Of a DNA stretch of 43,874 nucleotides, positions 15,533-23,848 are shown piece after piece. The position numbers were made by a program, and so were the translations under genes. This DNA comes from an uncultured Hyphomicrobiales bacterium. Its GTDB lineage: Bacteria; Pseudomonadota; Alphaproteobacteria; Rhizobiales; Rhizobiaceae. Numbering within the stretch: the stretch's first letter is position 1; each line of letters begins with the position of its first letter. The stretch spans positions 1 to 43,874 of the forward strand of contig CALTTH010000039.1 of the NCBI GenBank assembly GCA_943908365.1. The letters are read 5' to 3'. Below the pieces are notes generated by a model. The model was not told the DNA's origin. It was given only the letters and a program-made list of their open reading frames with translations, and did no database searches.

Positions 15533-17520
15533 TCCGCCGGCTCCAGGCTTGCAGCTTTCGCAGGCTTTGACTTGCGGCTCGGCGCGCCCACACGCAGGCG
15601 ACGGTCGGAGAGCGAGATAAAGCCACCCAGCATCATGAACAATGTGCCGCCCCAGATGCAGAGGATGAAGGGCTTCCACCAGATGCGCACGACGATACCG
15701 CCATCCTGCATCGGATCGCCTAGGGACACATAGAGCTGTGAGAGACCGAAGGTCATGATGCCAGCCTCCGTCGTCGGCATGCGGCGCGCGGTGTAGAGGC
15801 GCTTTGAGGACCAGACATCGCCCACCTCCACTCCCGCCTTGCGGGCAGTGAAGTGGCCGCGATCTTCTCTGTAATTCGGGCCGACGTGATGACGGATGCC
15901 GTCAAAGGTCAGGCTATAGCTCCCCGCCTCCACCACCATGCCCTGCTTCATCTCGACCACGGTTTCCGTCTCGAATGTGCTGACGGTAACGATGCCGAGC
16001 ACCGTGATGCCGAGGCCGATATGCGCAAGCGCCGTACCGAAAGTCGAACGAGGCAGACCTTTCAGGCGGCGAAACGCAACGCCGAGCGTCAACTTGCCGA
16101 AATTGGCGCGGTACCAGAGATCGGCAAGCGCGCCGGAGATCAGCCAGAAGCCTGCAGCGATGCCGAGCGCGGCGAGAACCGGCCCGCCATGTTGGATATA
16201 CCAGAGCGCCAGTCCTGCGAGAGCCGCAAGAGCCGCGGCCACGTAGAGCCGCTGAAAGGCCCCTAGAAGATCACCACGCTTCCAGGCAAGCATCGGACCG
16301 AAGGGGGTGACGATCAGGATCGGGATCATCAACAGGCCGAAGGTTATGTTGAAGAAGGGCGCACCGACAGAGATCTTCTCGCCGGTCAACGTTTCCAGCA
16401 CCAGCGGATAGAGCGTACCGATCAAGACAGTCGCCGTAGAGACCGTCAGAATCAGATTGTTGAGAACCAATGCGCCTTCGCGCGAAATCGGCGCAAACAG
16501 ACCGCCCGCCTTCAACGTCGGCGCGCGCCAGGCAAAAAGCGAAAAGGCGCCGCCGATGAAGATCATCAGGATGCAGAGAATGAAAATACCGCGACTCGGA
16601 TCGGTAGCGAAGGCATGCACTGACGTCAGCACGCCGGAGCGGACGAGGAAAGTGCCGAGCAAGGACAGCGAGAAGGTCATGATCGCCAGGAGCACGGTCC
16701 AGATCTTCAGTGCCTCGCGCTTTTCCATGACGAGCGCCGAATGCAAAAGCGCCGTTCCCGCGAGCCAGGGCATGAAGGAGGCATTTTCGACCGGGTCCCA
16801 AAACCACCAGCCTCCCCAGCCGAGTTCGTAATAGGCCCAGTAAGAGCCCATAGAGATACCCGCCGTCAGGAAGGTCCAGGCAGCCAACGTCCATGGACGC
16901 ACCCAGCGCGCCCAGGCCGCATCGATGCGGCCTTCCATGAGGGCGGCAACGGCGAAAGAAAAACAGACGGAAAAGCCGACATAGCCGAGGTAAAGCAGGG
17001 GCGGATGAATGGCGAGACCGAAATCCTGGAGGATGGGGTTCAGATCCTGTCCCTCCGCCGGCACGGGGTCGAGCCGCAGAAACGGATTGGAGGTCAACAG
17101 AATGAACAGCAGGAAGGCCGTGCTGATCCAGGCCTGGACCGAGAGCACATTGGCTTTCAACGTATCGGGCAGATTGCGGCCGTAGACGGAGACCAGCGCG
17201 CTGAAAAACACCAGGATCAGCAGCCACAAAAGCATAGAGCCTTCATGGTTGCCCCAGACACCGGTCAATTTGTAGACCATCGGCATCAAGGAGTGCGAGT
17301 TCTCGAAGACGTTTTTCAACGAGAAGTCGGAAACCGCATAGGCGTGCGTCAGTGCACCGAAACTCAGACCAACCAGAAGGAACATCATAAGCGAACCGGT
17401 GGACGCGACATCCATCAGCCCCCGGTCGTGACGGCGAACGCCGATGACCGGCAGGATGGAGACGACGACGGAAACCGCGAGCGCAAGGATAAGACAGTAG
17501 TGACCGATTTCACTGATCAT
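15529..17520 (-). CDS. ccmF: Haem lyase CcmF/CycK
   Basis: The 663-residue polytopic inner-membrane protein belongs to the haem-handling family, with the tryptophan-rich signature WGGWWFWDPVENASFMPW at about residues 237-254. It ligates haem from holo-CcmE to apocytochrome c. Many TM segments are visible, plus a large periplasmic loop near the C-terminus. The start MISEIGHYCLILALAVSV at 17520 overlaps the ccmE stop in ATGA; an upstream in-frame start at 17562 lies inside ccmE and is rejected. The length is normal for the family. Confidence 0.96.
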   Translation of the reverse strand: MISEIGHYCLILALAVSVVVSILPVIGVRRHDRGLMDVASTGSLMMFLLVGLSFGALTHAYAVSDFSLKNVFENSHSLMPMVYKLTGVWGNHEGSMLLWLLILVFFSALVSVYGRNLPDTLKANVLSVQAWISTAFLLFILLTSNPFLRLDPVPAEGQDLNPILQDFGLAIHPPLLYLGYVGFSVCFSFAVAALMEGRIDAAWARWVRPWTLAAWTFLTAGISMGSYWAYYELGWGGWWFWDPVENASFMPWLAGTALLHSALVMEKREALKIWTVLLAIMTFSLSLLGTFLVRSGVLTSVHAFATDPSRGIFILCILMIFIGGAFSLFAWRAPTLKAGGLFAPISREGALVLNNLILTVSTATVLIGTLYPLVLETLTGEKISVGAPFFNITFGLLMIPILIVTPFGPMLAWKRGDLLGAFQRLYVAAALAALAGLALWYIQHGGPVLAALGIAAGFWLISGALADLWYRANFGKLTLGVAFRRLKGLPRSTFGTALAHIGLGITVLGIVTVSTFETETVVEMKQGMVVEAGSYSLTFDGIRHHVGPNYREDRGHFTARKAGVEVGDVWSSKRLYTARRMPTTEAGIMTFGLSQLYVSLGDPMQDGGIVVRIWWKPFILCIWGGTLFMMLGGFISLSDRRLRVGAPSRKSKPAKAASLEPAE

Positions 17521-17984
17521 TTGGTCGCCCCGGTCTTGTTGCCATCTTGCGTCTGCTGCCAAAGACCCTTGTCTTTCAACCGGTCGGCCACTTCCTTTGG
17601 CATGTAGTTCTCGTCATGCTTGGCAAGCACGCTATCTGCCATGAAGGCGTGGGTTGCGGCATCGAACACGCCTTCCGTCACCACGCCTTGGCCTTCGCGA
17701 AACAGATCCGGCAGGATGCCGGTGTAGCTGACCGGAACGCTTCCAGAGCCGTCCGTCACGGTGAAGCTGACGGTGCGCCCTTCCCCACGCTTGACCGACC
17801 CTTCCGCCACCAGGCCGCCGAGGCGGATACGCGTTCCTGGCGCCACTGAGGTCTTTTCGAGATCACCCGGCATATAGAAGTAAGCGATGGACTGGCCGAA
17901 GGCGAACATCACCAGAAAGACAGCCAGCATGATGAAACTCACTCCACCGCCAATGATCGCCAATCGCTTCTGTTTACGCGTCAT
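17517..17984 (-). CDS. ccmE: Haem chaperone CcmE/CycJ
   Basis: The 155-residue protein has an N-terminal membrane anchor (about 9-30), then an OB-fold periplasmic domain with GTRIRLGGLVAEGSVKR and VSYTGILPDLFREGQGVV. The covalent haem-binding histidine is H123 in LAKHDENYMP, the family hallmark. CcmE receives haem from CcmC and hands it to CcmF. The gene overlaps ccmI by four bases (ATGA) upstream and ccmF by four bases downstream. Confidence 0.97.
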   Translation of the reverse strand: MTRKQKRLAIIGGGVSFIMLAVFLVMFAFGQSIAYFYMPGDLEKTSVAPGTRIRLGGLVAEGSVKRGEGRTVSFTVTDGSGSVPVSYTGILPDLFREGQGVVTEGVFDAATHAFMADSVLAKHDENYMPKEVADRLKDKGLWQQTQDGNKTGATK

Positions 17985-19126
17985 TGCGCCACTCCGTCGG
18001 CGGGAATTCCAAGTTGCTGCGCAAGGGCCAGCAGTTTCTTGCCCTGCTCGCCGTCCGGCGGAAAGGCCTTCAGCCCGTTTTGCAGTGCTTCCTTCGCCTT
18101 GCCGTCATTGTTGAGCATGGCATAGGAGCGTACGAGCCGCATCCAGCCCTCAAAATTGTCGGGTTGCTCGCGAAGCTTGCCGTCCAGACTTTCGACCATA
18201 CCGGCAATCATCGCCTGGCGATCCTCTGGGGCCATGGCGTTGGCAGCTTCTATATCGTCAGCCGTCGGATTGCCCGGTGCTTCGGGCTTCGGCACGCTAG
18301 CAACTGCCGCATCACCGCCGGTTGCCTCAAGATGTGCCTGAACGAGCGGTATCCAAGGCGCGCCGGCGGGAGAAGCCTTCAAGATAGCCTCGAAGGCGTC
18401 GCGCGCCTCTTCTTTCTTACCAGCCTGTTCCAGCGCAAGCGCCAGATAGAAGCGGGCTCGCGGATTGCCGGGCCGCAATTTCTCCGCATCGGCGAAAGCG
18501 GATTGAGCGTCCTGGGTGACGACGCCCTGATTGGCCGTGACAAGTGTTTCGGCCAATCCGGTCAGCCGCTCTGGGCTATCGCCCAGCAAGCGGATGGCAT
18601 TTCGGTACGCCATTTCTGCATCGCCAAAGCGCATCGTCTTGAAGTAGATCGGCGCCAGCACATCCCATCCCGCGCCGTCCGCAGGGTTCTGCGCCAGATG
18701 GCGTTCCGCCTTGGCGATCAAAAGATTCATATCGCTGCCGGGATTTTCCAGACGTGCTTCCAGCGGCATGTCCGGATGATTGGGGCTCCCCATGAACAGG
18801 TAAAGACAGAGCCCCGTGATTGGTAAAGCCGCCGTCACAAAGCTTGCGATCACACTATGTCGGCGAGCGGTCAAGGCAGTGTCCTGCTCGCTCTTTCCCG
18901 ACGCCGCAGTCAGAAGGCGTCGCCCGATCTCGGCGCGCGCATATTCCGCTTCCGTATCTCCGATCAGTCCGGATGCGCGTTCGCGCTCAAGCTCCGCCAG
19001 CTGATCGCGATAGACGGCAACCTCTCCTTCTCCATCGACAATGGCAGATTGCTTGCTGCGCATCAGAGGATGGGTGAGAATAATGGCGACAGCCGCCGTC
19101 AATATGGCAACGAGAATCCAGAACAT
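17981..19126 (-). CDS. ccmI: Cytochrome c biogenesis protein CcmI/CycH
   Basis: The product has 381 residues from ATG 19126. It starts with a TM segment (MFWILVAILTAAVAIILTHP), a charged linker with DQLAELERERASGLI and a second TM segment at about 92-110. A periplasmic TPR domain follows (about 140-290; DGAGWDVLAPIYFKTMRFGDAEMAYRNAI, NPRARFYLALALEQAGKKEEARDAFE). CcmI binds the C-terminus of apocytochrome c and delivers it to CcmF/CcmH. An in-frame GTG two codons upstream (19132) is an alternative start; neither has a strong ribosome-binding site. It is the first gene of the ccmIEFH operon, and an FNR-type box lies about 113 bases upstream. Confidence 0.93.
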   Translation of the reverse strand: MFWILVAILTAAVAIILTHPLMRSKQSAIVDGEGEVAVYRDQLAELERERASGLIGDTEAEYARAEIGRRLLTAASGKSEQDTALTARRHSVIASFVTAALPITGLCLYLFMGSPNHPDMPLEARLENPGSDMNLLIAKAERHLAQNPADGAGWDVLAPIYFKTMRFGDAEMAYRNAIRLLGDSPERLTGLAETLVTANQGVVTQDAQSAFADAEKLRPGNPRARFYLALALEQAGKKEEARDAFEAILKASPAGAPWIPLVQAHLEATGGDAAVASVPKPEAPGNPTADDIEAANAMAPEDRQAMIAGMVESLDGKLREQPDNFEGWMRLVRSYAMLNNDGKAKEALQNGLKAFPPDGEQGKKLLALAQQLGIPADGVAQ

Positions 19127-19220
19127 TCCCACTCAACTACTCGAATGCGCGCTGCTTTGAAACAAGCCACAACGGGATGACACGAATTTGAGGCCATCGG
19201 CCGCGCGACGTTCTCTCACA

Positions 19221-19238
19221 GGAAGACGTACGACTTCC
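19221..19238. repeat. Near-perfect inverted repeat upstream of ccmI
   Basis: GGAAGACGTACGACTTCC is an 18-bp inverted repeat broken only by one A/A pair on each side of CGTACG. It directly abuts the FNR-type box. No regulator is assigned. Confidence 0.45.
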
Positions 19239-19252
19239 TTGACACAAGTCAA
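19239..19252. promoter_or_regulatory. FNR/FixK-type box upstream of ccmIEFH
   Basis: TTGACACAAGTCAA fits the 5-4-5 Crp/FNR-family pattern TTGAY-N4-RTCAA exactly, with C/G in the variable position. It lies in the 238-base gap between ccmI and the upstream lipoprotein gene, where the ccm promoter must be. Low-oxygen control is inferred. Confidence 0.5.
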
Positions 19253-19364
19253 ATGGAAGAATTCCCTTCCGCCAGAACGATGACGCAGGACCCTGTCGCG
19301 AGCGCCGACAGCAAGTTGAAAACCCGAGAGCGCTCGCTATCGAAATGATCCTGCGGGGCAGATG

Positions 19365-19829
19365 TCAGGTGAGCGGCGTCCAGGTTCCATCGGCGTTGCG
19401 GCAGGCCGCCCCGCGCACCTTTGCCTCGCGGCCATTTTCGTTGATGGTGTGGGAATATTGACGGCAATTCTGGTTACCGACTTGGTAGGGCGCATTGGCG
19501 ATCACCTCACCATTTGCACTACCGCTCCAGGTCACCGCCTGTCCGCCAGGCGCGGTCTCAAGTGCGCGATACTCGGCTTCCAGTGCTTTGTTGTAATCGC
19601 CGCGGCTCAACTGAATTCCACTGCGCGACACGATGCCCCCCTGAAGGTTGGCGATATAGGACACGGAAGACGATCCGCGACCGCTGAAAAGGCCTCCACC
19701 GCTTGCAGGTCCGCGCGTGTTGGATGTCGTGCAGGAGCTTAAAACGGAAACGACAATCAGGGACAGAACGGCAGGTCGCGCCAAGCGAGACCCTGTTGCT
19801 CTCACACCTGCACTGCACATCGCTTCCAT
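19365..19829 (-). CDS. Surface-antigen-like outer-membrane lipoprotein
   Basis: The product has 154 residues from ATG 19829, with a lipoprotein signal ending LSSC (C33 as the lipidated cysteine). A small domain follows, with ALEAEYRALETAPGGQAVTWSG, GEVIANAPYQVGNQNCRQYSHTI and GAACRNADGTWTPL. This pattern matches the RT0821/Lpp0805 surface-protein (17-kDa antigen-related) family, whose function is not established. AAGGAG stands about 10 bases before ATG 19829; the longest frame start (19892) lacks one. It lies 124 bases downstream of feuQ on the same strand and may be cotranscribed with it. Confidence 0.82.
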   Translation of the reverse strand: MEAMCSAGVRATGSRLARPAVLSLIVVSVLSSCTTSNTRGPASGGGLFSGRGSSSVSYIANLQGGIVSRSGIQLSRGDYNKALEAEYRALETAPGGQAVTWSGSANGEVIANAPYQVGNQNCRQYSHTINENGREAKVRGAACRNADGTWTPLT

Positions 19830-19952
19830 CAAAATACTACTCCTTGCCAACGCTCGATTGCTACACCCTGCTGAGTGACGGCAGCCCGCCACGCATCATC
19901 AGGCAGATTTTCATCACTCTTCCGGCTTGAATTAATTGCCTTTTCGCTTGTC

Positions 19953-21353
19953 TTAAGCAAGCTCTTTCGACAGGCCCGGCAAAAGCAGTGTGGCCTTCAA
20001 TCCACCGAGTTCGCTGCGCGACAGGGTGAATTTTCCGTGATACTCGGAAACCACTTCGCTGACGATCGACAGTCCAAGACCGGTGCCGGGCCGGCTTTCA
20101 TCCAGCCGTCGCCCACGCTTCAGCGCCTCGGTGATCTGGTCGGGCTCTAGACCCGGCCCATCATCCTCCACCGTCAATTCGATCCAGGCGCGGCGGGTAA
20201 TATCAGGATCGGAGGACGGATGGCTGCCGGTTGTCATGCGAACGACGATACGCTTGTCCGCAAAGCGGGCGGCATTTTCGAGAAGGTTGCCGACGACCTC
20301 TTCCAGATCCTGCTGCTCCATGGCCAGCAGCGTGCCCGGCTGGTGAAGATCGAGTTCGAAGGCCTTGTCGGGGTTGAGGCGACGCATCACCCGGATCAGG
20401 CGCTCCAGCGCCGGTTCGGCTTCGGCCCGCGCCAGGATCGAGCCGCGCTGGGCGGCGATGCGGGCGCGCGACAGATAAGACTGGACCTGTGCCTGCATGG
20501 CATCCACCTGGGATCGCACCAGATCGCCATGTTGGCTGTCCAGCGTGCGCGCCTCGTTCAACAGCACTGCAATCGGTGTTTTCAGTGAGTGGGCCAAATT
20601 GCCCACCTGCATGCGAGCGCGTTCGACAATGCGGCGGTTGCTTTCAATCAGCGCATTGACCTCATGCGCCAGCGGCTGAATTTCACGTGGGAACTCACCC
20701 TCCAGCCGCTCGGCCTCACCGCCGCGAATCTTGCCAAGCGCCACGCGTGCATGGTCCAACGGACGAAGACTGTAGAGGATGGCGAGGCCATTCACCACGA
20801 GACTACCGACGCCGAAGACGGCGAGCGCCAGATAGAGGCTATTGGAAAAGTCGCGCACATCATCCTCGACGACGTTGAGATTGCCGGTCACGCGAAACCT
20901 TGCCGCCCTTCCCTCGCCATCCAGCACGACTTCGGTCTCGGCCACCTGAATGCGGTTTCCGGCCTGATCAGTCAGCGTGTAATAGCGCTCATAGCGGTTA
21001 TCGAATGGCACATCGAGAATGCTGGGAACGGCAAGCTTAGAGGCGCCAAGTGATGAGGAGACCAGCGGTGCAGTCTGGAAGTTGCCGAGCGGCTCCACGA
21101 GCCAGTACCATCCCGTATCCGGCTGAGAGAACCGCAGATCCCCGAGCTGCGGACTGCCGGCCAGCGTGTTCTCATTGGAAATCGTAACGGAATTGATGAC
21201 GTTGTAGAGCTGGGCACGCAACAGATCGGTAAAGCTGCGCTCGACACCCTGTCGGTAGAGCGTCGAAATCACCACCGCGATCACCACCAGCGCCAGCACA
21301 GACCATGCCGAGGCAAGTAGCAGAACGCGGGCGGTGAGTGAATTACTTCGCAT
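19953..21353 (-). CDS. feuQ: Sensor histidine kinase FeuQ
   Basis: The product has 466 residues from ATG 21353, with TM segments at about 8-32 and 163-187 around a periplasmic sensor domain. A HAMP-like linker is followed by HisKA with VGNLAHSLKTPIAVLLNEA and a HATPase domain with NLLENAARFA, EDDGPGLEPDQ and GTGLGLSIV. The H box NLAHSLKTP is PhoQ-like. In rhizobia FeuQ and FeuP control envelope and osmotic functions including cyclic beta-glucan export (established in S. meliloti). The ATG overlaps the feuP stop by 11 bases (ATGCGAAGTAA), showing translational coupling; a longer start at 21434 lies within feuP. The adjacent ccm genes agree with the rhizobial order as I remember it. Confidence 0.88.
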   Translation of the reverse strand: MRSNSLTARVLLLASAWSVLALVVIAVVISTLYRQGVERSFTDLLRAQLYNVINSVTISNENTLAGSPQLGDLRFSQPDTGWYWLVEPLGNFQTAPLVSSSLGASKLAVPSILDVPFDNRYERYYTLTDQAGNRIQVAETEVVLDGEGRAARFRVTGNLNVVEDDVRDFSNSLYLALAVFGVGSLVVNGLAILYSLRPLDHARVALGKIRGGEAERLEGEFPREIQPLAHEVNALIESNRRIVERARMQVGNLAHSLKTPIAVLLNEARTLDSQHGDLVRSQVDAMQAQVQSYLSRARIAAQRGSILARAEAEPALERLIRVMRRLNPDKAFELDLHQPGTLLAMEQQDLEEVVGNLLENAARFADKRIVVRMTTGSHPSSDPDITRRAWIELTVEDDGPGLEPDQITEALKRGRRLDESRPGTGLGLSIVSEVVSEYHGKFTLSRSELGGLKATLLLPGLSKELA

Positions 21354-22014
21354 CTTGCGGCGCTTGCATCCGGTAGCCAAGACCACGAATGGTCTCGATG
21401 AGGTCAACACCCAGCTTCTTGCGCAAGCGTCCAACGAAAACTTCGATCGTGTTGGAATCGCGGTCGAAATCCTGATCGTACATGTGCTCGACCAGCTCCG
21501 TGCGCGAGACGACCTCGCCCATGTGATGCATGAGGTATGAGAGCAGCCGGAACTCGTGCGAGGTCAGCTTCAAGGTCACGCCATTGACGGTTGCCTTGGA
21601 CGACTTGGTGTCGAGCCTGACAGGACCACAGACGATCTCGGAGGACGCGTGGCCCGCGGCGCGACGGATGAGCGCACGCACACGCGCAAGCACTTCTTCT
21701 ACATGGAAGGGCTTTGTCACGTAATCGTCGGCGCCAGCGTCGATACCGGCCACCTTATCGCTCCAGCGATCACGTGCCGTGAGAATCAAAACGGGCATGG
21801 ACTTGCCGGCAGAGCGCCATTTCTCGACAACGGTAATGCCATCCATCTGCGGCAGGCCGATATCGAGCACGATCGCGTCGTAAGGCTCGGTATCGCCAAG
21901 ATAGTGACCTTCCTCGCCGTCGAACGCCTGATCGACCACATAACCCGCTTCTTTCAGCGCGTCGGTCAGTTGTCGGTTGAGGTTGGTATCGTCCTCGACC
22001 ACGAGAATGCGCAT
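21343..22014 (-). CDS. feuP: Response regulator FeuP (OmpR family)
   Basis: The 223-residue regulator has a receiver domain (MRILVVEDDTNLNRQL, phospho-acceptor D51 in VLDIGLPQMDG, conserved K in YVTKPFHVEE) and a C-terminal winged helix (LTSHEFRLLSYLMHHMG, NTIEVFVGRLRKKLGVDLIETIRGLGYRM). It resembles PhoP. AAAGGGG precedes ATG 22014. It is the first gene of the feuP-feuQ unit, with a small feuN-like gene 89 bases upstream. Confidence 0.9.
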   Translation of the reverse strand: MRILVVEDDTNLNRQLTDALKEAGYVVDQAFDGEEGHYLGDTEPYDAIVLDIGLPQMDGITVVEKWRSAGKSMPVLILTARDRWSDKVAGIDAGADDYVTKPFHVEEVLARVRALIRRAAGHASSEIVCGPVRLDTKSSKATVNGVTLKLTSHEFRLLSYLMHHMGEVVSRTELVEHMYDQDFDRDSNTIEVFVGRLRKKLGVDLIETIRGLGYRMQAPQDAK

Positions 22015-22103
22015 CGTCTGCCCCTTTTCAGTCCAACCGGCAGCAGAGCCGGCATTCGATACTTGTCTATCGCAGATGTATGGAGATTTCGATCAAGGTT
22101 CAA

Positions 22104-22373
22104 CTACATCGGCACGCGCATCGTGACCTTGCGGGGGCGCTCGCCATTGCCCTGCACCAGAACTGTTACCACGCAGGATTGACCGTCGCCAGACGGATAG
22201 ACGGACAGGAGCTGTCCACCGGTTTCGCGAACGACGCGAGAGACGGCGCCGGTACAGTCGCTCGCAATGCGAATAATCGGCGCCTCGACGGCACCGGCCC
22301 GCAAATCAGCCTGCGGCGCGGGGAAGCCGGACATTCCGGCTGCAAGCGTCGCGATGATTAGAGGTGATGCCAT
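22104..22373 (-). CDS. Small exported protein, FeuN-like candidate
   Basis: The 89-residue frame from ATG 22373 begins MASPLIIATLAAGMSGFPAP, a possible export signal, and continues with a compact domain containing IIRIASDCTGAVSRVVRETGGQ and SGDGQSCVVTVLVQ; its two cysteines could form a disulfide. GTGGAAG lies about nine bases upstream. In-frame TTG codons at 22391 and 22379 would add Lys to the n-region and give a better signal peptide, so the start is uncertain. In S. meliloti a small periplasmic protein, FeuN, is encoded next to feuPQ and restrains FeuQ; position, size and predicted location all agree. The match is positional, not sequence-verified. Confidence 0.7.
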   Translation of the reverse strand: MASPLIIATLAAGMSGFPAPQADLRAGAVEAPIIRIASDCTGAVSRVVRETGGQLLSVYPSGDGQSCVVTVLVQGNGERPRKVTMRVPM

Positions 22374-22792
22374 TTGCAAAAACTTCCACAAAAAGTCGGA
22401 TGCACGTCGAAATAGTTTGTCGAGGCAATATTTAGCCCAAAGCGTCTGAATGGCAAATGAATGTGGGCTTTTGCGTCCGCTCAAGCTGGGGATAGCAATC
22501 CAACCGAAGCAGCGACACCGTCATCTTTTCAGAGATATGTAACCATTGCTGCGTAGAATGAAGAGAGTTCCTGTCGCGGCAGCCATGAGCCCGCGGCGGC
22601 TTTCCTTTGCCATTTCGTTGAGTCTTCTGAATCACTTGCGTCGAGGACTTAACAGACTGAATCTCCTCGTTCAGAAACCAGTTGAGCAAAACCCCAAGCG
22701 ACTGAGCGTATTCTGAAAAATGCAAATTCTATCAGCCAGTTATGGCCTTTGGCATTCAGCCTTTCCTGCGGTTTATCTCGCAGAGACAAGGC
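22374..22792. other. Intergenic region between feuN-like gene and Dabb gene
   Basis: The 419 bases hold no gene I can support. Short frames on both strands (for example 52 codons from about 22557 on + and 31 codons around 22610-22520 on -) lack ribosome-binding sites. The promoter for the feuN-like gene should lie near 22380-22480. GC content falls toward 22400-22450 and 22700-22740. Confidence 0.5.
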
Positions 22793-23101
22793 TTATCTGA
22801 TAGGAGAGGTTACCGCTTTATCGGCATCGAAGTCGGCCGCAATTCGCGTATCGCGGAGAGGCTTTACAGTTCGCGTGGACAGATCATAGGCCGGGTCGGC
22901 CTTGTAGGCGGCGAGCGCCTCTTGGCTCTCGAATTCGCCGTAGACGATGAAGTCGACCGAGTTGCCCCACTGGTCCTTCTTGACGTTCTCGCCGATCTCA
23001 AGCTTCGAAGCGTGGGGAATGGCCGTCAGGCCCGAAAGCCCTTTGCGTACAGCGTCTCGATTGGCTTCAGGAACGGTGAAGAAAACGATGTGGCGGATCA
23101 T
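22793..23101 (-). CDS. Dabb (stress-responsive A/B barrel) domain protein
   Basis: From ATG 23101 the product has 102 residues: MIRHIVFFTVPEANRDAVRKG, then LTAIPHASKLEIGENVKKDQWGNSVDFIVYGEFESQEALAAYKADPAY. This is the Dabb ferredoxin-like fold of small dimeric proteins, some of which are stress-induced or act as enzymes; the function here is unknown. AGGT lies nine bases before ATG 23101 and only three before the upstream ATG at 23107, so the former is preferred. It seems monocistronic. Confidence 0.85.
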   Translation of the reverse strand: MIRHIVFFTVPEANRDAVRKGLSGLTAIPHASKLEIGENVKKDQWGNSVDFIVYGEFESQEALAAYKADPAYDLSTRTVKPLRDTRIAADFDADKAVTSPIR

Positions 23102-23539
23102 GGGCATGCACCTGTCAATTGAACGTCACGGCAGAACACTGGAGCAATCGCCTATCATCCTGTCGCAACGGGTTCAATCCAGCTTACGGGGTGAGGTCAC
23201 GCGTCGCCCTTACTGAGCAGGCCTGTTAGAAATGGAGAACGGCAGCGACTGCTCCCTTTTCAGAAGTGGGTTCGAAGCTGGCGAAACGACGAGTGACGAC
23301 CGGGAATCAGGGTCAACGGATGATCGGATCGTATTTTCGAAAAGCGACCTTCGGCAAGTGGCGGATTTTCCACATGCTGGCAGCGCCAGTTAAATCGATT
23401 TGAAAATTTCTTAATCGATTTTAATATCTGCGAACCGATTTAAGAGAAAATTATTGCTTGAATCTGGGAACCTCTCACCCTCTTACTTGGTTTCAGAGCC
23501 CGCAAATGGAGCTGCATCAAACCAGTCAGGAGGAATGCC
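23102..23539. promoter_or_regulatory. Divergent intergenic region with three 20-bp-spaced repeats
   Basis: The 438 bases before the 35-residue gene contain no other gene. Within it, 23391-23450 holds three consecutive 20-base units starting at 23391, 23411 and 23431, each carrying AA(T/C)CGATTT(G/T/A)A at the same offset. The first unit includes the palindrome AAATCGATTT. AT content rises sharply here compared with the neighbours. A possible -35 (TTGCTT at 23454-23459) lies just downstream, so the repeats are positioned as an operator. Confidence 0.6.
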
Positions 23540-23647
23540 ATGACAGCGACAATTCCCCAGAACATTTATGACCGCCTCGAAAGCGAATGGCGGCAGATGC
23601 GCGAAGGTGGCAGCCAGCAAAAGCCTTCGCAGTCTCCAAAGAAGTGA
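23540..23647 (+). CDS. 35-residue small protein of unknown function
   Basis: ATG 23540 has a near-ideal ribosome-binding site, AGGAGGA at 23528-23534, five bases upstream. The 35-codon frame ends at TGA 23645-23647. The N-terminal part (IPQNIYDRLESEWRQMRE) could form an amphipathic helix; the tail is polar and basic (GGSQQKPSQSPKK). There is no signal peptide or TM segment. An intrinsic terminator follows and repeated promoter elements precede it, so it looks like an independent transcription unit. I do not recognise the family. A regulatory leader peptide or a small DNA/protein-binding factor are both possible. Confidence 0.7.
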   Translation: MTATIPQNIYDRLESEWRQMREGGSQQKPSQSPKK

Positions 23648-23690
23648 TCGCCGCTGGCACGCCTTAGGGTGTGCTCCGGCAGATGGAAAT

Positions 23691-23723
23691 AGCCCGCGAT
23701 ATGACGATTGTCTGTCGCGGGCT
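23691..23723 (+). terminator. Intrinsic terminator after the 35-residue gene
   Basis: AGCCCGCGA (23691-23699) pairs with TCGCGGGCT (23715-23723) and is followed by TTTTG. It lies 44 bases after the small gene's stop and upstream of the likely hydrolase start. Confidence 0.8.
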
Positions 23724-23848
23724 TTTTGTTGGGTCTGATTCTTTCCACCGTCGCAAAGCTCGTATTAGACTGGCGCCTGGACCGCAAATCACGCGGTCGG
23801 CTGGGGCCGATCTTCCTTCGTACCCAAGGCCCTTGGAGGAACATATTA

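Noticed and set aside
22520..22725. Short frames on both strands upstream of the feuN-like gene (52 codons on +, 31 and 97 codons on -)
   Set aside because: None has a ribosome-binding site, a known motif or GC-rich third positions like the neighbouring genes.
23325..23350. Similarity of TCGTATTTTCGAAAAGCG to the RIME core
   Set aside because: The match is short and gapped, and there is no palindrome around it.
23389..23404. CtrA-like site (GTTAA-N7-TGAA) in the first 20-bp repeat
   Set aside because: It has one mismatch, and the other two repeat units do not fit the CtrA spacing, so the repeat is better described by its own CGATTT core.
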